Notes under the pieces: model-generated
Told to the model about the DNA's origin: nothing
Databases searched by the model: none
Seen by the model: only the letters and a program-made list of their open reading frames with translations
Shown here: positions 23,301 to 36,039 of the stretch, in pieces
How the letters are laid out: every line of letters starts with the position of its first letter
Position numbering within the stretch: the stretch's first letter is position 1
Assembly: GCA_022113835.1 (NCBI GenBank)
Contig: JAILWY010000029.1
Span: forward strand, 4,246,001-4,310,000
Direction of reading: 5' to 3'
Origin: Atopsyche davidsoni
Taxonomy: Eukaryota > Arthropoda > Insecta > Trichoptera > Hydrobiosidae
DNA: 64,000 bases
Program-made: the position numbers and the translations under genes

Positions 23301-25415
23301 AATATTGAAAGTATGCCGTAATGCAATCGTTAGTATATACCGCAAATATATAAAGCAATCGAGCAGAGTTGCAATAGATCTTCCCGTCCGGTGTTTTCTA
23401 AGCAAAAGTAGGTTATTGTACTTGACAGTTTCCAAAGACGCGCTCTTGTGCGGGTGAATAATGCATACCTCCGTGCAGGCAGCTTTCGATCGCTCGAGTA
23501 TGGGAGAAGTACTCCAAAAGCGAGTCTCTTCCGTCGTCTCCGTCGCAGACTTTGATTTTAAAAGGGAATATCTTCAATGTATTTTTTTTTAAAAGAAATT
23601 TAAGAAAAAAAATATTTTCACTGGTGTATTAATTGAAATGTACGAATACGGCATAGGGGCGGTCGAATTCAAAGTGAAGACACAACCCGGCGGTAATGTA
23701 TTTACCGCTAGCACACAATTAAAAGTTCCCATCCCCCATCCCCCGATTAGCGGGCGATAGGCAAACCTGACGGGAGGATCCGGAGGAACTTTTATGTATA
23801 AGTTACATTCATTAGGGGCGGGGGGTTGCTCCGGGACGTGATCCGCTCGGTGGGGGCGAGCGCACTACACGCGGAGCAACGCGACCGACAAGCGAATAAC
23901 AAGAAGCATCAGAGCAGCTTATAATCGACGATAGATCGCTTTGTGTCGCAGCGTGTGTGGGCTGCTTTGCTCGTGGAGAGATTGAAAATATGGAGTCAGT
24001 TGAAGTACTCGGGGGCTGATATGCTAGCCGAGTTGATATTAATTGCGTTAAGATGAAAATGTTAGAATTTCACGATAATTTGCGTGGAAACGAAACCGCA
24101 GGAAAGTTTCGTTTGTTTGTTAAAATATGAAGCCGGTATTAATTACATTGCGATGAAACTTTCAAAATTCGGCTAGGGTGTATTGCAATATAGACTTTCA
24201 GATTTACACTCGTTTAAAATTAATATATTTATATAATCCAACACGAAGGTACACTAGAAGCAGAAAGGTGGTTACTTTTAACTGTATGCCAGTGCGTGTA
24301 GTGAGCCTGAAACCAAGACAAGATATGAATTGATAAAAAGTACTGCAGCAATATTTCAAGTAACATTTCCAGCGGAATTTCCAATGCTAACAATTTGAGT
24401 TTTTATTGGCCAGCGCTCTGAGACTGAGTTTTACAGGAAGCCGTCCTTAGACTTCGTTCACGGAGGCAATTTATATAAAGATATCGGAAGGCTCCGCACA
24501 TCGATCGATACACCCCACCCTGTATATGCACCATGGAGCACCCGGAGAACTGTCGGTTGCAACGGTTACAATAGTAAAACGCATGCTTTGCTGAGACATG
24601 AGGTATACCGATCGCAGGTAAGTGAGGTACTTTTATCCGAATTGCAGTTGGTGACGTCACCGGATTATATTAAAGCATGGCTGATGGGACGGTGGAGTTG
24701 GTGACGTCACCTGGATGACGCTTCTCGGGAATTTAATTGAAGAGCATGACGGGCAGGGATTCCTGCGCCACCGGACCCGGCAGATGCAATCTGGCAGATT
24801 AATGGAGATGTCGCGGAGTAAAATTCTATAAGGAGACTTCGCGCAAGCACGAGCCGCGGTCTATTTCAGACGGCGCCATGGCGTGCTTTTACTTCGTCAG
24901 AATATTCTCGGCGGAAAGTACGCGCCTTCTCAAAAAAATCGGCTCCACTAGATCGTCACTTTGCTTTGAATAATGTTTAAAATAGAAAATACCGCCTACC
25001 ATTCATCGCGGCCATTGTCGGGGACTCGTTGGATTTTATTTGTTTAATTTTCGGGGAAGGCGGACAATGGGCGTCTTTGTTCCGGGGAGCTGTTAAATTC
25101 GCCCCGGCAGGTGACATCGTTAATAAAAAAATATTATACAACGGCCTGTCTATATTTATACAAGAAATTATTCCACCATCGCGACGAGTCCATCACTCAC
25201 CATTACGCGACAATTTCGGAGATATTAAATAAAGTCATTTCGTCGGCGGGTTGAAATGGCAGCGAATAATTGTTTATTGTATTCATATTTTCTCAAATTT
25301 AAACACTGTCACATAAATGTATTATTGAGCTTATCTTACTGACTCGGCTGTGCACCGTAAAATATGCGGCTGACTATCCGGGAAATATATATATTTGAAG
25401 TACAGTAAAACTAGA
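23301..25415. other. Unrecognised intronic DNA with paired TGACGTCA sites
   Basis: No gene. The 16-mer AGTTGGTGACGTCACC occurs twice 50 bp apart, each around the CRE-type palindrome TGACGTCA (24652-24659 and 24702-24709). The donor-like caggtaagt at 24616 lacks a pyrimidine tract. Confidence 0.55.
24646..24714. promoter_or_regulatory. Duplicated CRE-like palindrome
   Basis: Two exact copies of TGACGTCA embedded in an identical 16-bp block. TGACGTCA is the full CREB/ATF site. Duplicated spacing suggests either a small tandem duplication or a composite site; no promoter is visible nearby. Confidence 0.35.
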
Positions 25416-25445
25416 ATCGTCACCAACCTCATCTGAGAAACACTT

Positions 25446-27185
25446 CTTTGCTACGCCACAGTTCGTATATGGGTTAATTAAAAAGTAACTCTGGTCAGGG
25501 ACTGAGTGTAAAACGTTTTCGAGTTGCAGCGTTATTTGCTGCCGACGTCCGTAGCTGGCCTGCTTCAGTTCCCAGGCAGACGAAGAAACCCAATCACGTA
25601 GCGACGGAATAACGGTCATTTTTACACTCGACCGGTGCGCGCCTCATCTCGGCTTGCAGTGATTGCTGTATTTATTACGAAAACGTTTCTCCGTCGTAAA
25701 TAATATTCACGGTTTAATTTGTGATACTCGAATCTCGAGTACTTTTAAATAATAACCGATTTTTTTAAATAATATTGAAAGCTCTCTTATTTCCTCAGTA
25801 CACCACATGACCGCTACTTTTATTGCTCGGTTTCCACTATAGACTAGAGGGCCGCAAATTTTTGATAAAACCTTGTCTGATCGACGAGTATTCTGAATTT
25901 TCCATGCAAGCTCGTTCGTTTCGTCAAATATGACGAAAATCAGATGTATTTTTATCAATACCAAAATATAATGCACGGCCGGGGTTCGGGTCAATTATTT
26001 ATCTGTCCCCGCCATGAGAGCGTTTCCATGTCCGCCCGCTTATTTCGAGCGACCGCCATGTCTGCTATGCGGGAAATTAATTCCGTTTTATTTCCCACCA
26101 CGACTGTTCGAGAGGGGCCGGAGTCGGACCGCGGGCCCGTCATTTTCGGGCCTGACGGGCGTGAAAACCGTACAACAGTCTCACGCGATGCAGCCTGACA
26201 AATGATCAAGCTTTAAATAGCGGATTGCCTTTTTTTTTTGGTCAGTGGAGAGGTTCGAAGAAAATTGAAGTGTTGTTCATTGAATATACGCAAGACCGGA
26301 TGAAAATATTGTTTTAGTCATAGAACAGGACCCTTAGCTCTTCATATCAAAACTAAACCCTATAAATATACAGATTCGATACAATGCATGCCTTCACTTG
26401 TATATCTTTTGATTTAAGTCTTCTGTGCCTTGTTTCAACAACAAAATGATCCAAGAGACGCAGCAAGTTTATAATAGCCGCACAGTGTTTTTTACTGGAC
26501 CTATTCTTATAGCAAGCAGTCAAGCCTTTGGGTTCGCTAAATCTAGCAAATAACAGATATTCGATTCTGACGATGACTCTTGTGGTGCGAAACTTGTCTG
26601 CAGGCCAACATGATGGCCAGAGAGGGTGATGACCTCCTTGGCTCGATGGCTCTGCAACTGCACTAGACTATAATATGAATTCTGCATGGTATTTCAGATT
26701 TTTTTTTGACCCAAAATCTCCCGTTCACGATGTTCACAACGCAAATAAAAATTTCGGTGCTTTCGTGATAATTTTAGAGATTTGACCGCCACTTTGAGAA
26801 GCACTGCTCGCCGACCGCAAAATCGTTGGAGTGACATTGTATTACTCACGACAGCGCGATTATTAATATATTCACCGCAAATTACTTAGCGGCACACATC
26901 ACCGAGCCGGTGGGTAGTGTTCAGCATTGCGATATTCAAAAAAAAAAAAGGTCGCAGACACGTGATTGTTATGCTTGGTTTTTATGTAAATTATTGATAT
27001 TCACATAATTGGTCTGCGCGAACGAAGAACTGGTGATTCATTGAGTAAGTCAGCGAAGAACAGACAAACCGTATCGTGTGTAATAGACTTCATATACAAA
27101 GCGGATCTGGAGATGTAATAACTATTTCGCCTTTCATGTAACAGATGGGATGAAAATAAATATATATTAATTAAAGCATAGCATG
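25446..27185. other. Unrecognised intronic DNA
   Basis: No coding signal or repeat recognised, except the LINE-end-like phrase gtcaccaacctcatctgaga just before it at 25418-25440. Confidence 0.55.
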
Positions 27186-27187
27186 TT

Positions 27188-27560
27188 ATGGTGCTTGAAG
27201 TTTTCAGCAGAATACGCAAACAAAAAGACTTCCTGGAAGAGGCAATTGGAGAAGAAGATGAAATTATATTTAAAATCACACCTACTGCGTCATCTGATTT
27301 TTACTTCAAATATTTCTTTATTAAATGTTACGAAAAATCTACTACCCCAATAAAAAAAAATATTAAATGCAAAAAGTTTGATACATTCCTTCTACTTGAC
27401 AAGAAATTATTTAAATCTTATAAATTGACTTTTAATATCAGAAATATGTTTTTCCGAGATGTTTTGGAGATCATAAAAAATTCACGGTCCAAGAACCCTA
27501 AGCATTGAGGAGTCCTTTTTTTTTTAATTGGAATAAAAATATTATATATAAACTTATCGC
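27188..27560. repeat. TTAA-repeat relative, copy F
   Basis: Shares with copy A the run cgaaaaatctactacc, aaatgcaaaaagtttgatac and attccttct, and with the segment at 56610-56960 the block agaaccctaag and tttttttttaattggaataa. The open frame of 106 codons across it is chance within the repeat. Confidence 0.55.
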
Positions 27561-27879
27561 ATAGGATGAGTTTGAAAACATGTTTAACCTAGGAGAGAAA
27601 TGAATTTAAAATGTACATTTGCATCAATTGGATTATCAGTATCAAATGCGTGCCAAATCAACGTAAGTATGTTTAATGTGGATTCATTGAATATCCAATT
27701 TTCACCGGAATCAATTAAGTGATTAATCCGTTTGTTGCTAATGGCAAACGACGTGTATATTTTTCGCGCTATGCATTTATTACTAAGCCGGGCTTACAAA
27801 AGCTTTCGCTTTTAATTTAATGACTTTACTCGATATACACAATATGATATTAATAATTTCACACAGTAAACGACTGGCA

Positions 27880-27925
27880 CTTCCGGGGCTATTGCCAATT
27901 GAGCTACACCGCTACTGTAACTGTG
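27880..27925 (-). repeat. tRNA-like 5' half, probable SINE head
   Basis: The minus strand reads gcggtgtagctcaattggca then atagccccggaa. TAGCTCAATTGG fits the polymerase III A box. No B box or 3' acceptor half follows, so it is not a functional tRNA gene. Confidence 0.4.
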
Positions 27926-28007
27926 AATTTTATGGTATCTGCGACTATCTAGTATTCTTGACTTTGGTGTAGTATGAATACAAGAAATTATTGGAACATA
28001 TCCCTCA

Positions 28008-28400
28008 TCAGAGGAGGTTGGCGATTTTTTCACTGAACATTTGTCTGTTCGTGGTATCTGAGGGAGAATTGTGTAGTGCAGGGGTGGCCAACCCAAATGA
28101 TCTTGCGGATCACTTTGGAAATGCGTCATAACTCTGCAGGCCACATATAAATAATATACTTAACATAATTTCGACAGTTAAATTTTAAATATATGGATGC
28201 ACCAATAATGTATTTTTTTAATACATTGGTTCAAGGCGGGTTGGCCACCCCTGGTGTATTGGGTATCTGGGACCGTCTACATCGCAGTTTTATATTCGAA
28301 GAAAAGGTCTGATTATTGCCGCTACTCAATAGTATTATTATCTGAACCTTTCCTAATGAAGCTCTGGCATTTAGAGCTTATATTCCTCTTGCAGCAGGCT
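28008..28400 (-). repeat. LINE 3'-end copy interrupted by a hAT MITE
   Basis: On the minus strand the order is atgccagagctt, tattattattg, aaaactgcgatgtaga, then the MITE, then cactacacaattctccctca and ttcagtgaaaaaatcgccaa. The same order without interruption occurs on the plus strand at 39400-39520. The MITE therefore landed inside an older copy, which dates the two insertions. Confidence 0.65.
28079..28253. mobile_element. hAT MITE
   Basis: 175 bp with inverted ends CAGGGGTGGCCAACCC (16 bp, one mismatch at most). Target duplication gtgtagtg/gtgtattg, 7 of 8. The interior ctctgcaggccac matches the sub-terminal motif often seen in this hAT group. No ORF. Confidence 0.88.
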
Positions 28401-28449
28401 GCAGAAACCTATACAAGTCTTAAAGTGTTTCGTGTGTATTGAACGTCAA

Positions 28450-29135
28450 TAAGCGATGGCGGTTTGCCTGTAGAGCGTCTTTCGACATATTCCAGTTGAT
28501 TCAATAAATTCCCATCGAAATGAAAATATTTCTGGATGCGCCGGGAGCGTCCGCGTTGATGGAATATCGGAGGCAATTGCCGTGGAAAGGCGAACGAATA
28601 GATTTTGATGATACTAGATGGTGAATCTCTAACCGATTAACGCTTGTTTTTTATGTCAACATAATTTAATATTTAAGTGTGCAATCGAAACACAAAATGA
28701 AGGTTTGAAATGTCGATACGCCAGCCGCGGATCATCAAGCAGCTTCGGGTATTTATTTTATACATAGCGTGGATGGCGGGAGCGTGACGCAGAGAAAATT
28801 TAATAAAACCGTGCAATACCGACCGGCTGAGAATATGGCAAAGCAAATATTATATATTTCGCGTCGCGCATATGAGGAACTGTGTTCAAATACACGTCGA
28901 ATATGCCGGCTGAGCAAACACGTAATAAAAAAAAATCTCCGCAGCCTCCGCTGGAAATGGAGAAAAGCGAAGGTGAGCACGTGGCGGGGAGGGGTGCTTC
29001 ACCTGCCCGAGAGCACTGCAACCGGTCGAGCGATCGGAGCAAGGTGTCTGAGTACAGTGGCGTGCGGTCCATATGACTGGCACCATGCCTGGCCGCAACC
29101 GGAAGCTCCCGTCGAGTGTAAAAATCACAGCTGCG
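28450..29135. other. Unrecognised intronic DNA
   Basis: Overlapping open frames in both strands from about 28769 to 29266 encode nothing recognisable. The motif cagtggcgtgc is at 29055-29065. Confidence 0.5.
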
Positions 29136-29137
29136 CC

Positions 29138-29458
29138 TTAAGGGGTCCGAGACCAGGGATGGGTCGATTCGCTTCGCTATTGATTTCCGAGTCATCTCCG
29201 TACTCACAACCTTCTTTTTCGAGGTCAAATAAAGTCTTCAAGGTGTTGAAAATTTTGATAAAATGACGACGTTATGATAATCTCCAAATACCTAAACTAC
29301 AATCGGGAAAACACATATTTATCACATTAAAAGTAAATATTATAAGAAATAAAAAAATTTCTCTGTAGAAGAAGGAATGTATCTAATTTTTTTCAATCAA
29401 ATTAATTTGATAGTAGATTTTTCGCAAAATATTTTCTAAAACTAGAAAAAATGCTATC
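29138..29458 (+). repeat. TTAA-type dispersed repeat, copy B
   Basis: Begins TTAAGGGGTCCGAGACCAGG at 29138 and carries attttgataaaatgacgac, cgggaaaacacatatttatc and gtagaagaaggaatgtatct, all found in the full element or its relatives. Middle portion deleted; right end eroded. Confidence 0.65.
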
Positions 29459-29474
29459 GAGGATTTGTCTAGTC

Positions 29475-29852
29475 CATAGGTTCCCAAAGTGGTCAATATA
29501 AGGGGTCGATGACAGCGAAAAATTTAATTGGGGGTCCACGAACTGTAAATGGGGGTCTACAAGAGTGGATCCCATTGGCCACGTTGGCCACGTTATTTTC
29601 GACGATATGCACGTTGAGTTAACACAACTGAACGACTATTTTCAATGTACAGCGTCACTATTTCAGTGTGAAGCATGGTTAAAATTGTACTGAATTAATG
29701 TTTCAAAACATGTTTACTTGAGTCAATCGGTTTATAAATGTCAAAGATATTCAATGTTTACATACCGACATAAAATATGGCGCACCCTGTATATCAGATG
29801 TCAAAAATATGTTTGAAGCTGATGAATTTTAAAAATAATTTGGGAACCTATG
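29475..29852. mobile_element. hAT element, non-autonomous, perfect ends
   Basis: 378 bp with 14-bp perfect inverted ends CATAGGTTCCCAAA and a perfect 8-bp target duplication gtctagtc (29467-29474 and 29853-29860). It shares gggggtccacgaactgtaaa and tgggggtctac with the element at 36040. A residual DVKNMFEADEF followed by a stop just inside the right end looks like the tail of a deleted ORF. Confidence 0.9.
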
Positions 29853-29860
29853 GTCTAGTC

Positions 29861-30385
29861 GTTTCTTTAATAAAAATATATTGTATGTATTGAAAAGAAC
29901 CTGTTGATGTCTCAAGCGTTTGAATTAATTGAAAATTTGTATGAAAGCCGTTTTTCCTCTCTGAACTAGAAGATACATTGAATACGTAAAAAAAACATAA
30001 ACAAAAAGGGGTTGGGTATCGCGGGGCGTGAGTAATATAAATATATATTGGCAAAGTAGTCAATTCGCACGGGGTGGAGGAGGAGGTGGAGGAGGGGGTC
30101 GCCACGCATTACGGGGGGTGAAACAAAGCCGCGAGCCGCCCCCGAGCCCCAGATTCCGGGCGACAGCCCCGCGCCCCCCGCGGGGGGCCCGTCTTGTATT
30201 ATTAACAAATTCCAGACGAATACCCGCGCGCCTGTGCGCCTAGGAGGGGGGGGATGGCCGCCGGGAAGATGCGCCCTGATGGCGAAAACCTACACCCCAG
30301 AGAACTGCATTCGACAGCATTTATTGTATAAAAAAAAAAAAAACATTTTGTTGCTTATGCATAGTTGCTATTCTGCACCCTGTGC
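29861..30385. other. Unrecognised DNA with GC-rich patch
   Basis: A (gga)n-like and CpG-rich stretch at 30075-30240. No gene. Confidence 0.5.
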
Positions 30386-30388
30386 GTG

Positions 30389-30505
30389 TGTAAAGGATCG
30401 GTAACGGAGCAGTGGACTACCCACTACCAGAAAAACATGTACACCAATGCTCAGTGAGATGGTTGCCTACCTCTTCTAAATAAAGTCACTTGATGAGTTT
30501 CTTCA
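30389..30505 (+). repeat. LINE 3'-terminal fragment
   Basis: tgtaaaggatcggtaacgga at 30389 followed by atgctcagtgagatggttgc near 30447 and tcacttgatgagtttcttca. The SVRWL/SEMVA-like phrase and the TGATGA tail match other 3' ends in the window. Confidence 0.5.
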
Positions 30506-31805
30506 CCGCGGTCTGTCTATTTTATTTTCAGTATGTATATAATCGCACCATATCCGCTTTAAACTGCGGCTGTCCCCTCAATATATATGTTTTGAAGATT
30601 TCCAAATACCGCACACAGTTCAATGGGTGAATAATGAAAACTCGACAGGCATGGCGTGCTTTTTTTTTATGGCGTCATATCTTTCACACCTGATGTGTTA
30701 TTTGCGTGTTATCTCGGACACGCCTGTACACTCATGCCAAGTCGCATCGGGCGTATCTCTATGCTTAGACTTTCCGGCTTTGTGAATATGCAGATGTGTG
30801 GGGAAATAAAAGAAATTCGGCTGGAATATACAAGCGGGGGAGTGATGAATGTGTGTCGCTCAAGTGTGCCGCGGCGTCCCAACGGTGTTCCGCCTCCGCC
30901 CGTAATCCAAAATACAACCCGCGTCTTGGTGTGTCTTTCAAAAAGCGCAACAGTGCCACGCTGTGATGGTCGCGCAACGAAGTTTAATGTTCGGCGAACT
31001 ATCCGGCACGCGGTCCGTGAGATGAAAATGTACGCGGGCTGATGTGTGCGTTAATCATAATGGGTATAAATAAAGCCGGATGGTTATGAGTTTTCAAGTT
31101 ATTTGCGAGAAAGCTCCGCCGGATTCGGGTTTCCTCGCGTAATAACAATACGCGTTAGCGATCGCTTAGGCGGCGCCTGCTCGCCCTGTTAATTATGCCG
31201 GGGACACGCTGTATATAATCGCGCTGGATACGGCGACTCCATGCTTTGAAGCTGATAATAACGCCTGGATAGCAGGTAAATACTAGGTGTAGTGTAGACT
31301 ATATCATATTAAAATACGCCGAACAATTTATAAAATAAAAGTAGGATTTGATCCTACGCAAGTATGTTGATTAAAAATTAGTAATATTCCAACGTTGTAT
31401 AAAATGCTACAACGCTTGGTAAGTAAGTTACAACATTGCCAGTTAACAACAACTTTATCAATAACATCTCAGTAAGTACCGGAAAACGCCTTATCCCACT
31501 ATATATTTCAAATACATAAGTAATTCAAAGTAATTTTCGTCCTTTATTAATCCAACACCCTCAAGTCTCAAAGCTATAAATTAATAATAAACAGCTACGC
31601 TAATAACCCCTTATATATTTTATGAAAATTTATTATGTAAGCGAAAGATTTGAATCATCCTGTATACGCTTTTTCCGTCAAACTAACTTTTGATCAGTCG
31701 AATATTTTCGGACGTCACTCGAGCGGCGTCGGCGAAAATTCCCAACGGCAATTTTCAAACGAGAAATTCAATCATCCATCGGTTGATAAGCGAATAAGTT
31801 CAAAG

Positions 31806-31808
<3 letters not shown>

Positions 31809-31840
<32 letters not shown>
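31809..31840. repeat. (AT)16 microsatellite
   Basis: Sixteen uninterrupted AT dinucleotides. Confidence 0.95.
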
Positions 31841-31843
<3 letters not shown>

Positions 31844-33950
31844 GCATTTTTTTTTATTCGTGCATACACACAGCACGTAAAATTTGTTTTAACTAGAAAT
31901 AAAAAAAAAGTCAATGCGATAGATACGAATCACCCGGTATACGCTTTTTCCATCAAGCTAACTTTCCAGCGGCGTCGGCGGACATTTCCGATGGCTATTT
32001 TTCGATGCCGAAGCGATTAATATCGTTCCCCGAGCGTCAGCATTGCCCGACTGGGGGTGTCCCCGGCGCACGAGCCGCCCCGTGACCATAAATCGGCCCC
32101 GGTCGCCATACTAGAACGGACATAAATATTACTTATCGTCTCACTGACGCGGCAAGGACGCCACTGCAAAAAGCGGAAGGGGCTACAGCCTAGAAGTTAT
32201 CATGAGTAAAAAAAAATTTCTTCTCATTCTTCGTGTGTCCCTCTTCAAAAAAGGTTGGCGACCAACATCCCCGTGGGACATTTGTAAAAAAAAAAAATAT
32301 ATATATATATATATAAGTGTATTTGCCTGAGAATGTCAACTGTGCAAGCCAGCGAAACTAGTAGCGTAAAATAAAAATATGCTAATGTATTAATGATTTC
32401 TTCACGCGGGTCGTTTCGGAAATCGGCAAAGTGACCGTTTTCACGGTAAAGCGCAGTTCCCACTGAACAAAGACAGGTTCGGTCCCCGACAACGGCTGAT
32501 GCAGAAGAGCGTCCCGGAGTCATTCCACCGGTAAATCGCCCATTGTGAGGCCACTCCGGGATTCGAGACGGAGTGAAATCGTGTGGACCTCAGCAGGCTT
32601 TGTGTCTCAATCGATTTTACATGCTACGTAAAAAAAAAAATTAAACTGTTCGCTAACGACAAATTACAATTCGTTTATTTTGTGTATACAAGCAATGAGC
32701 ACTTTGACTTTTAATTCGAATGCTAACTACCCGAATGACAATTTAAGCACTTTTGATTAATTTATTATATACAAATTTTACTAGGAAAAACGAGAGCAAA
32801 CAGAACCCTTGAAATAAAGTTAATATTGTATCATTTAAAATTAAGTGCTACTTACTATCTTCTCAGTAGTCAAAGGCAAAAAAAATAACGAGAAATAATG
32901 TAAGCAGCGGAATAATAAAAAACTGATAAATTAAAAGCCGAAAAGGTAGTATTCGAGTATTTTTTTTAGTTTAATTTCTTAATGGAAAATCTTTAATTAA
33001 TTACGAAAATGTTTTCCGAGGTATTATCGTCGTTACGAAGACTGTTTGTTTTCCCGGCTCGGTGTTTTCCGTTACAGCGGGGATTCTGAGAAATATACGA
33101 CGGGGGAAAGAGAAAACGAAAAAAAAAAAAAAAAAAAAACCTGTTCGCGGGGTGGGGGGGGGGGGGGACTTTCGACGGAAGTGAAATTAAAAATACGCCC
33201 GAGGATCGCGGAGATATCTGCCCAAAATGGCGGCCATTGGATGTCAAACTTATATAAAAATTATCATAATGTCGGCGAGCAGCCGTAAATCAGCTTTTAC
33301 GTATCAAACTTCGGCGATGATGTGTGACGTGCCCGCGAGCTCCGCGTGCGCGGGTGTCGCGCCGGTGTGACGCCGCAAATAAAAAATAAATAAAATACAC
33401 GAATTAATATTCGGTATGTGTATACACGATGCTGGGATGCCATCTTCGATGAGAAAACACCGCAAAAAGCATAGCAAGCCGTGTACATACAGGCATACCT
33501 GTTGCATATCTGACTGTTAGAGCTTCTATTGCGAATATAACTAATTTAAAAAATATATACGTGTGTTTAAGATTTTAATAGTTGACTTCTTCCAAATACA
33601 TTAAAAATAATTATGAGACAGATTCAAGACACATAATGAGATAAACATAACCGCAATCGCCTCTAATCTCGTTGATCCGCCCGCTAGCCACTTTGGTATC
33701 ATTCAGCTGCCACAGTGAGGTGGTTGTTAGATTACCAATTAGGGTTTTCATAATTTACAAAATTAACACATTTATAAATACAACAGCGTAATTGCAGCAC
33801 GCAGTTGGGTTTCGGTCCCAAAACTTCGCCCATCGCACACCTACAACGTTGTTTACAAACAAACAGCATATACAGTCTGATTAGTGTTTTGCCGGAAAAA
33901 AATACGGCTTTGTACCATGTACGATAAATATTTTTATAAATCAATAACCA

Positions 33951-33999
33951 TGTATGTGTGTGTGTGTGTATGTGTGTATGTGTGTGTGTGTGTGTGTGT
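33951..33999. repeat. (GT)n microsatellite
   Basis: About 24 GT/TG dinucleotides interrupted twice by TA. Confidence 0.95.
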
Positions 34000-34888
34000 T
34001 AGAATGGCCTAAAATCGTACACAACTCTCTCTAGCTCGCATCCATATACGAGCAGTAGTTAAAAATCATCGTGAATCACATAACCTTTAAATTTCGCCAA
34101 AAACAATAATGAATTGACAAATAACACTACAGCGGCAAACTTTCGCTAGAAAGCCGCTCAAATGTGCGCAAATCACGCGGCGCAAGATATCGCCGGTCCG
34201 TGGGCGGGACGGAGCGTTTCGGCGACCCGGTCAGCTGCCATCTTCATTGTCGTCGCGGGCCGCGGCTGATTTACGGCCGGGTGATTGATAAGCCGGCAAA
34301 CGCCGTGTCCGCCGGCTCGCTGATTTACGGCCGCGGCTGCAGCTGGCTCATTGGATAATTTATGTTTTAATTATTTGGACACCGCCGAGCGAGCGAAAGC
34401 GTAGGAATATCACGAATTATAAATCAAAGCTTGCGTAAGCGACGATCGTTGCGGAGAATATCGATGTCGACTCTTCGATGAAGGTAGCACTGTTGAAAAT
34501 CACGCGCCCCCGTGCTAACAAGCGAACTTGATCACTAACTCTTAGATATAAGCAGTGGTGACACAAAAGGGTTGTGGGGGGCCTTAATGGACTATTCGCC
34601 TTGGGGGGAGTACAGATATTCGGAGGGTTGCATTGAAATCAAATAATGGGGGGGAGGAGAGAGTCGGAAATCACAATCCAGAAAAAAAAATAAAGAGGCA
34701 GAAGAATGCGTATACATGGAGAGCACTTCAAAATTCATTATTGTAAAATCTATACAATCAAGGTGGGATTTAAAACTACGGCATATTTATTTTTGGATGC
34801 GCTTTGTATGCAGGAAGTTGCTTCCAGCCTTTTAATTACTTCTGGTGTCCAAGCGGACACCAGAGGCAGTCCATTACCTGGCGAAATC

Positions 34889-35399
34889 GTGTCATTCAAT
34901 TAATTTAATTGTCACTTTCGAAGGTTGATTTTTTTTACAGAATATTGAAAACACTATAAATTATATTTATTTATTTTTTATTGTTTAATTATCGTCCATT
35001 TTTAGGGTAAAATACAATGTTGAAAAATTTGATAAAATGACGATTTTTCAAAACCAAAGTTTGTTAAAGATTTTTTTTTTTTTAATTTTTAAAATAATAT
35101 ATCGCACAGGGTTTATATTTAATCTTTTAATTCCGATTGAAAAAAGACTTTTAAATGTTTAAGACTCTTGGAAAAGGGACATGACGAATCTCCAAATTCC
35201 TACACTTCAATCGGAAAAACACATATTTATCATATTAATAGTAATTTTATAAGAAATAAAAATATATTCTGTTCTGTAGAAGGGATGTATCAAACTTTTT
35301 GCACTTAATTTTTTTTTGATTAGTGCAGTAGATTTTTCACAAAACGGACTAGAAAATGATCAAAAAAAAAAAACTCGATCATGGGACCTAGACCCTTAA
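34889..35399 (+). repeat. TTAA-type dispersed repeat, copy C
   Basis: Same orientation as the full element at 21031. Shares attgaaaacactataaatta, gataaaatgacgatt, the poly(T) tract, cggaaaaacacatatttatc and gtagaagggatgtatc. It ends ctagacccTTAA with TTAA at 35396-35399. The left side shares 'cctggcgaaatcgtgtcatt' with copy A rather than the perfect inverted repeat. Confidence 0.8.
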
Positions 35400-36035
35400 A
35401 TACGCAAAATCTTAATACAAATATAATCAAAAGTTCCATGAGTGAACTGTGCGCACTGCACAAATCGTATGCAATACTTAATGCCGTAATCAATGACAGG
35501 TGTTTCGTTGGTTTTATTATATCGAAACTGAGGCCGGAGCGCGGCACAGGCAGGTGAAAAAAATCGGAGATGACTTTTTAATGAGATAAAAAAAAATTAA
35601 AGATAAAAGTTAATGAGCAACGAGGGGCACTCTCGTTATCTGATGGAATCTCTCCGGCACAATGAGGTCAGCGGCAATTACGCGTTTTTTCCGATCAAAA
35701 TTAGCCATTGTGCAACGCCAAAAACACTCGAATAATTCATTTTTTCAAGTCACAATCGATACGCCGCCGTGTGTTAAAAAAAAAAAAAAAAAAAAAACAG
35801 GTGTAACAAGTTACTAAACCGACCTGTGTAATGGAGATTGTGTACACGAACATATATTAGGAATTGTTAATAACGTATTGAATAACACACTTGTATTAAT
35901 GATTGATGCTTTCGACAAAATAACAAGGCAGGCGTCCGATTTTACATAATGTATGTATAAAGTCATCAAGAATTTAAACCACAGTTTTATAATACGTATA
36001 CTGGTTTATCACAGGACGATATATATATATAAGTT
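35400..36035. other. Unrecognised intronic DNA
   Basis: AT-rich, poly(A) run near 35776-35797. No gene or repeat recognised. Confidence 0.6.
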
Positions 36036-36039
36036 GAAA

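Larger units (their letters stand above)
30510..34885. other. Unrecognised intronic DNA with microsatellites
   Basis: No gene. Holds (AT)16 at 31809-31840, a shorter (AT) run near 32297-32315, a poly(A)-plus-poly(G) stretch at 33120-33170, (GT)n at 33951-33999 and a GC-rich patch at 34170-34340. A LINE-end-like phrase occurs in reverse at 32245-32275. Confidence 0.55.

Noticed and set aside
24600..24640. CAG|GTAAGT on the plus strand as a fifth ratchet point
   Set aside because: Preceded by tataccgatcgcag without a pyrimidine tract; opposite strand to the four good sites.
28769..29266. Overlapping frames of 165 and 142 codons on opposite strands
   Set aside because: Both strands open in GC-rich DNA, no protein family recognised, codon use not coding-like, and the 3' part lies in TTAA-repeat copy B.
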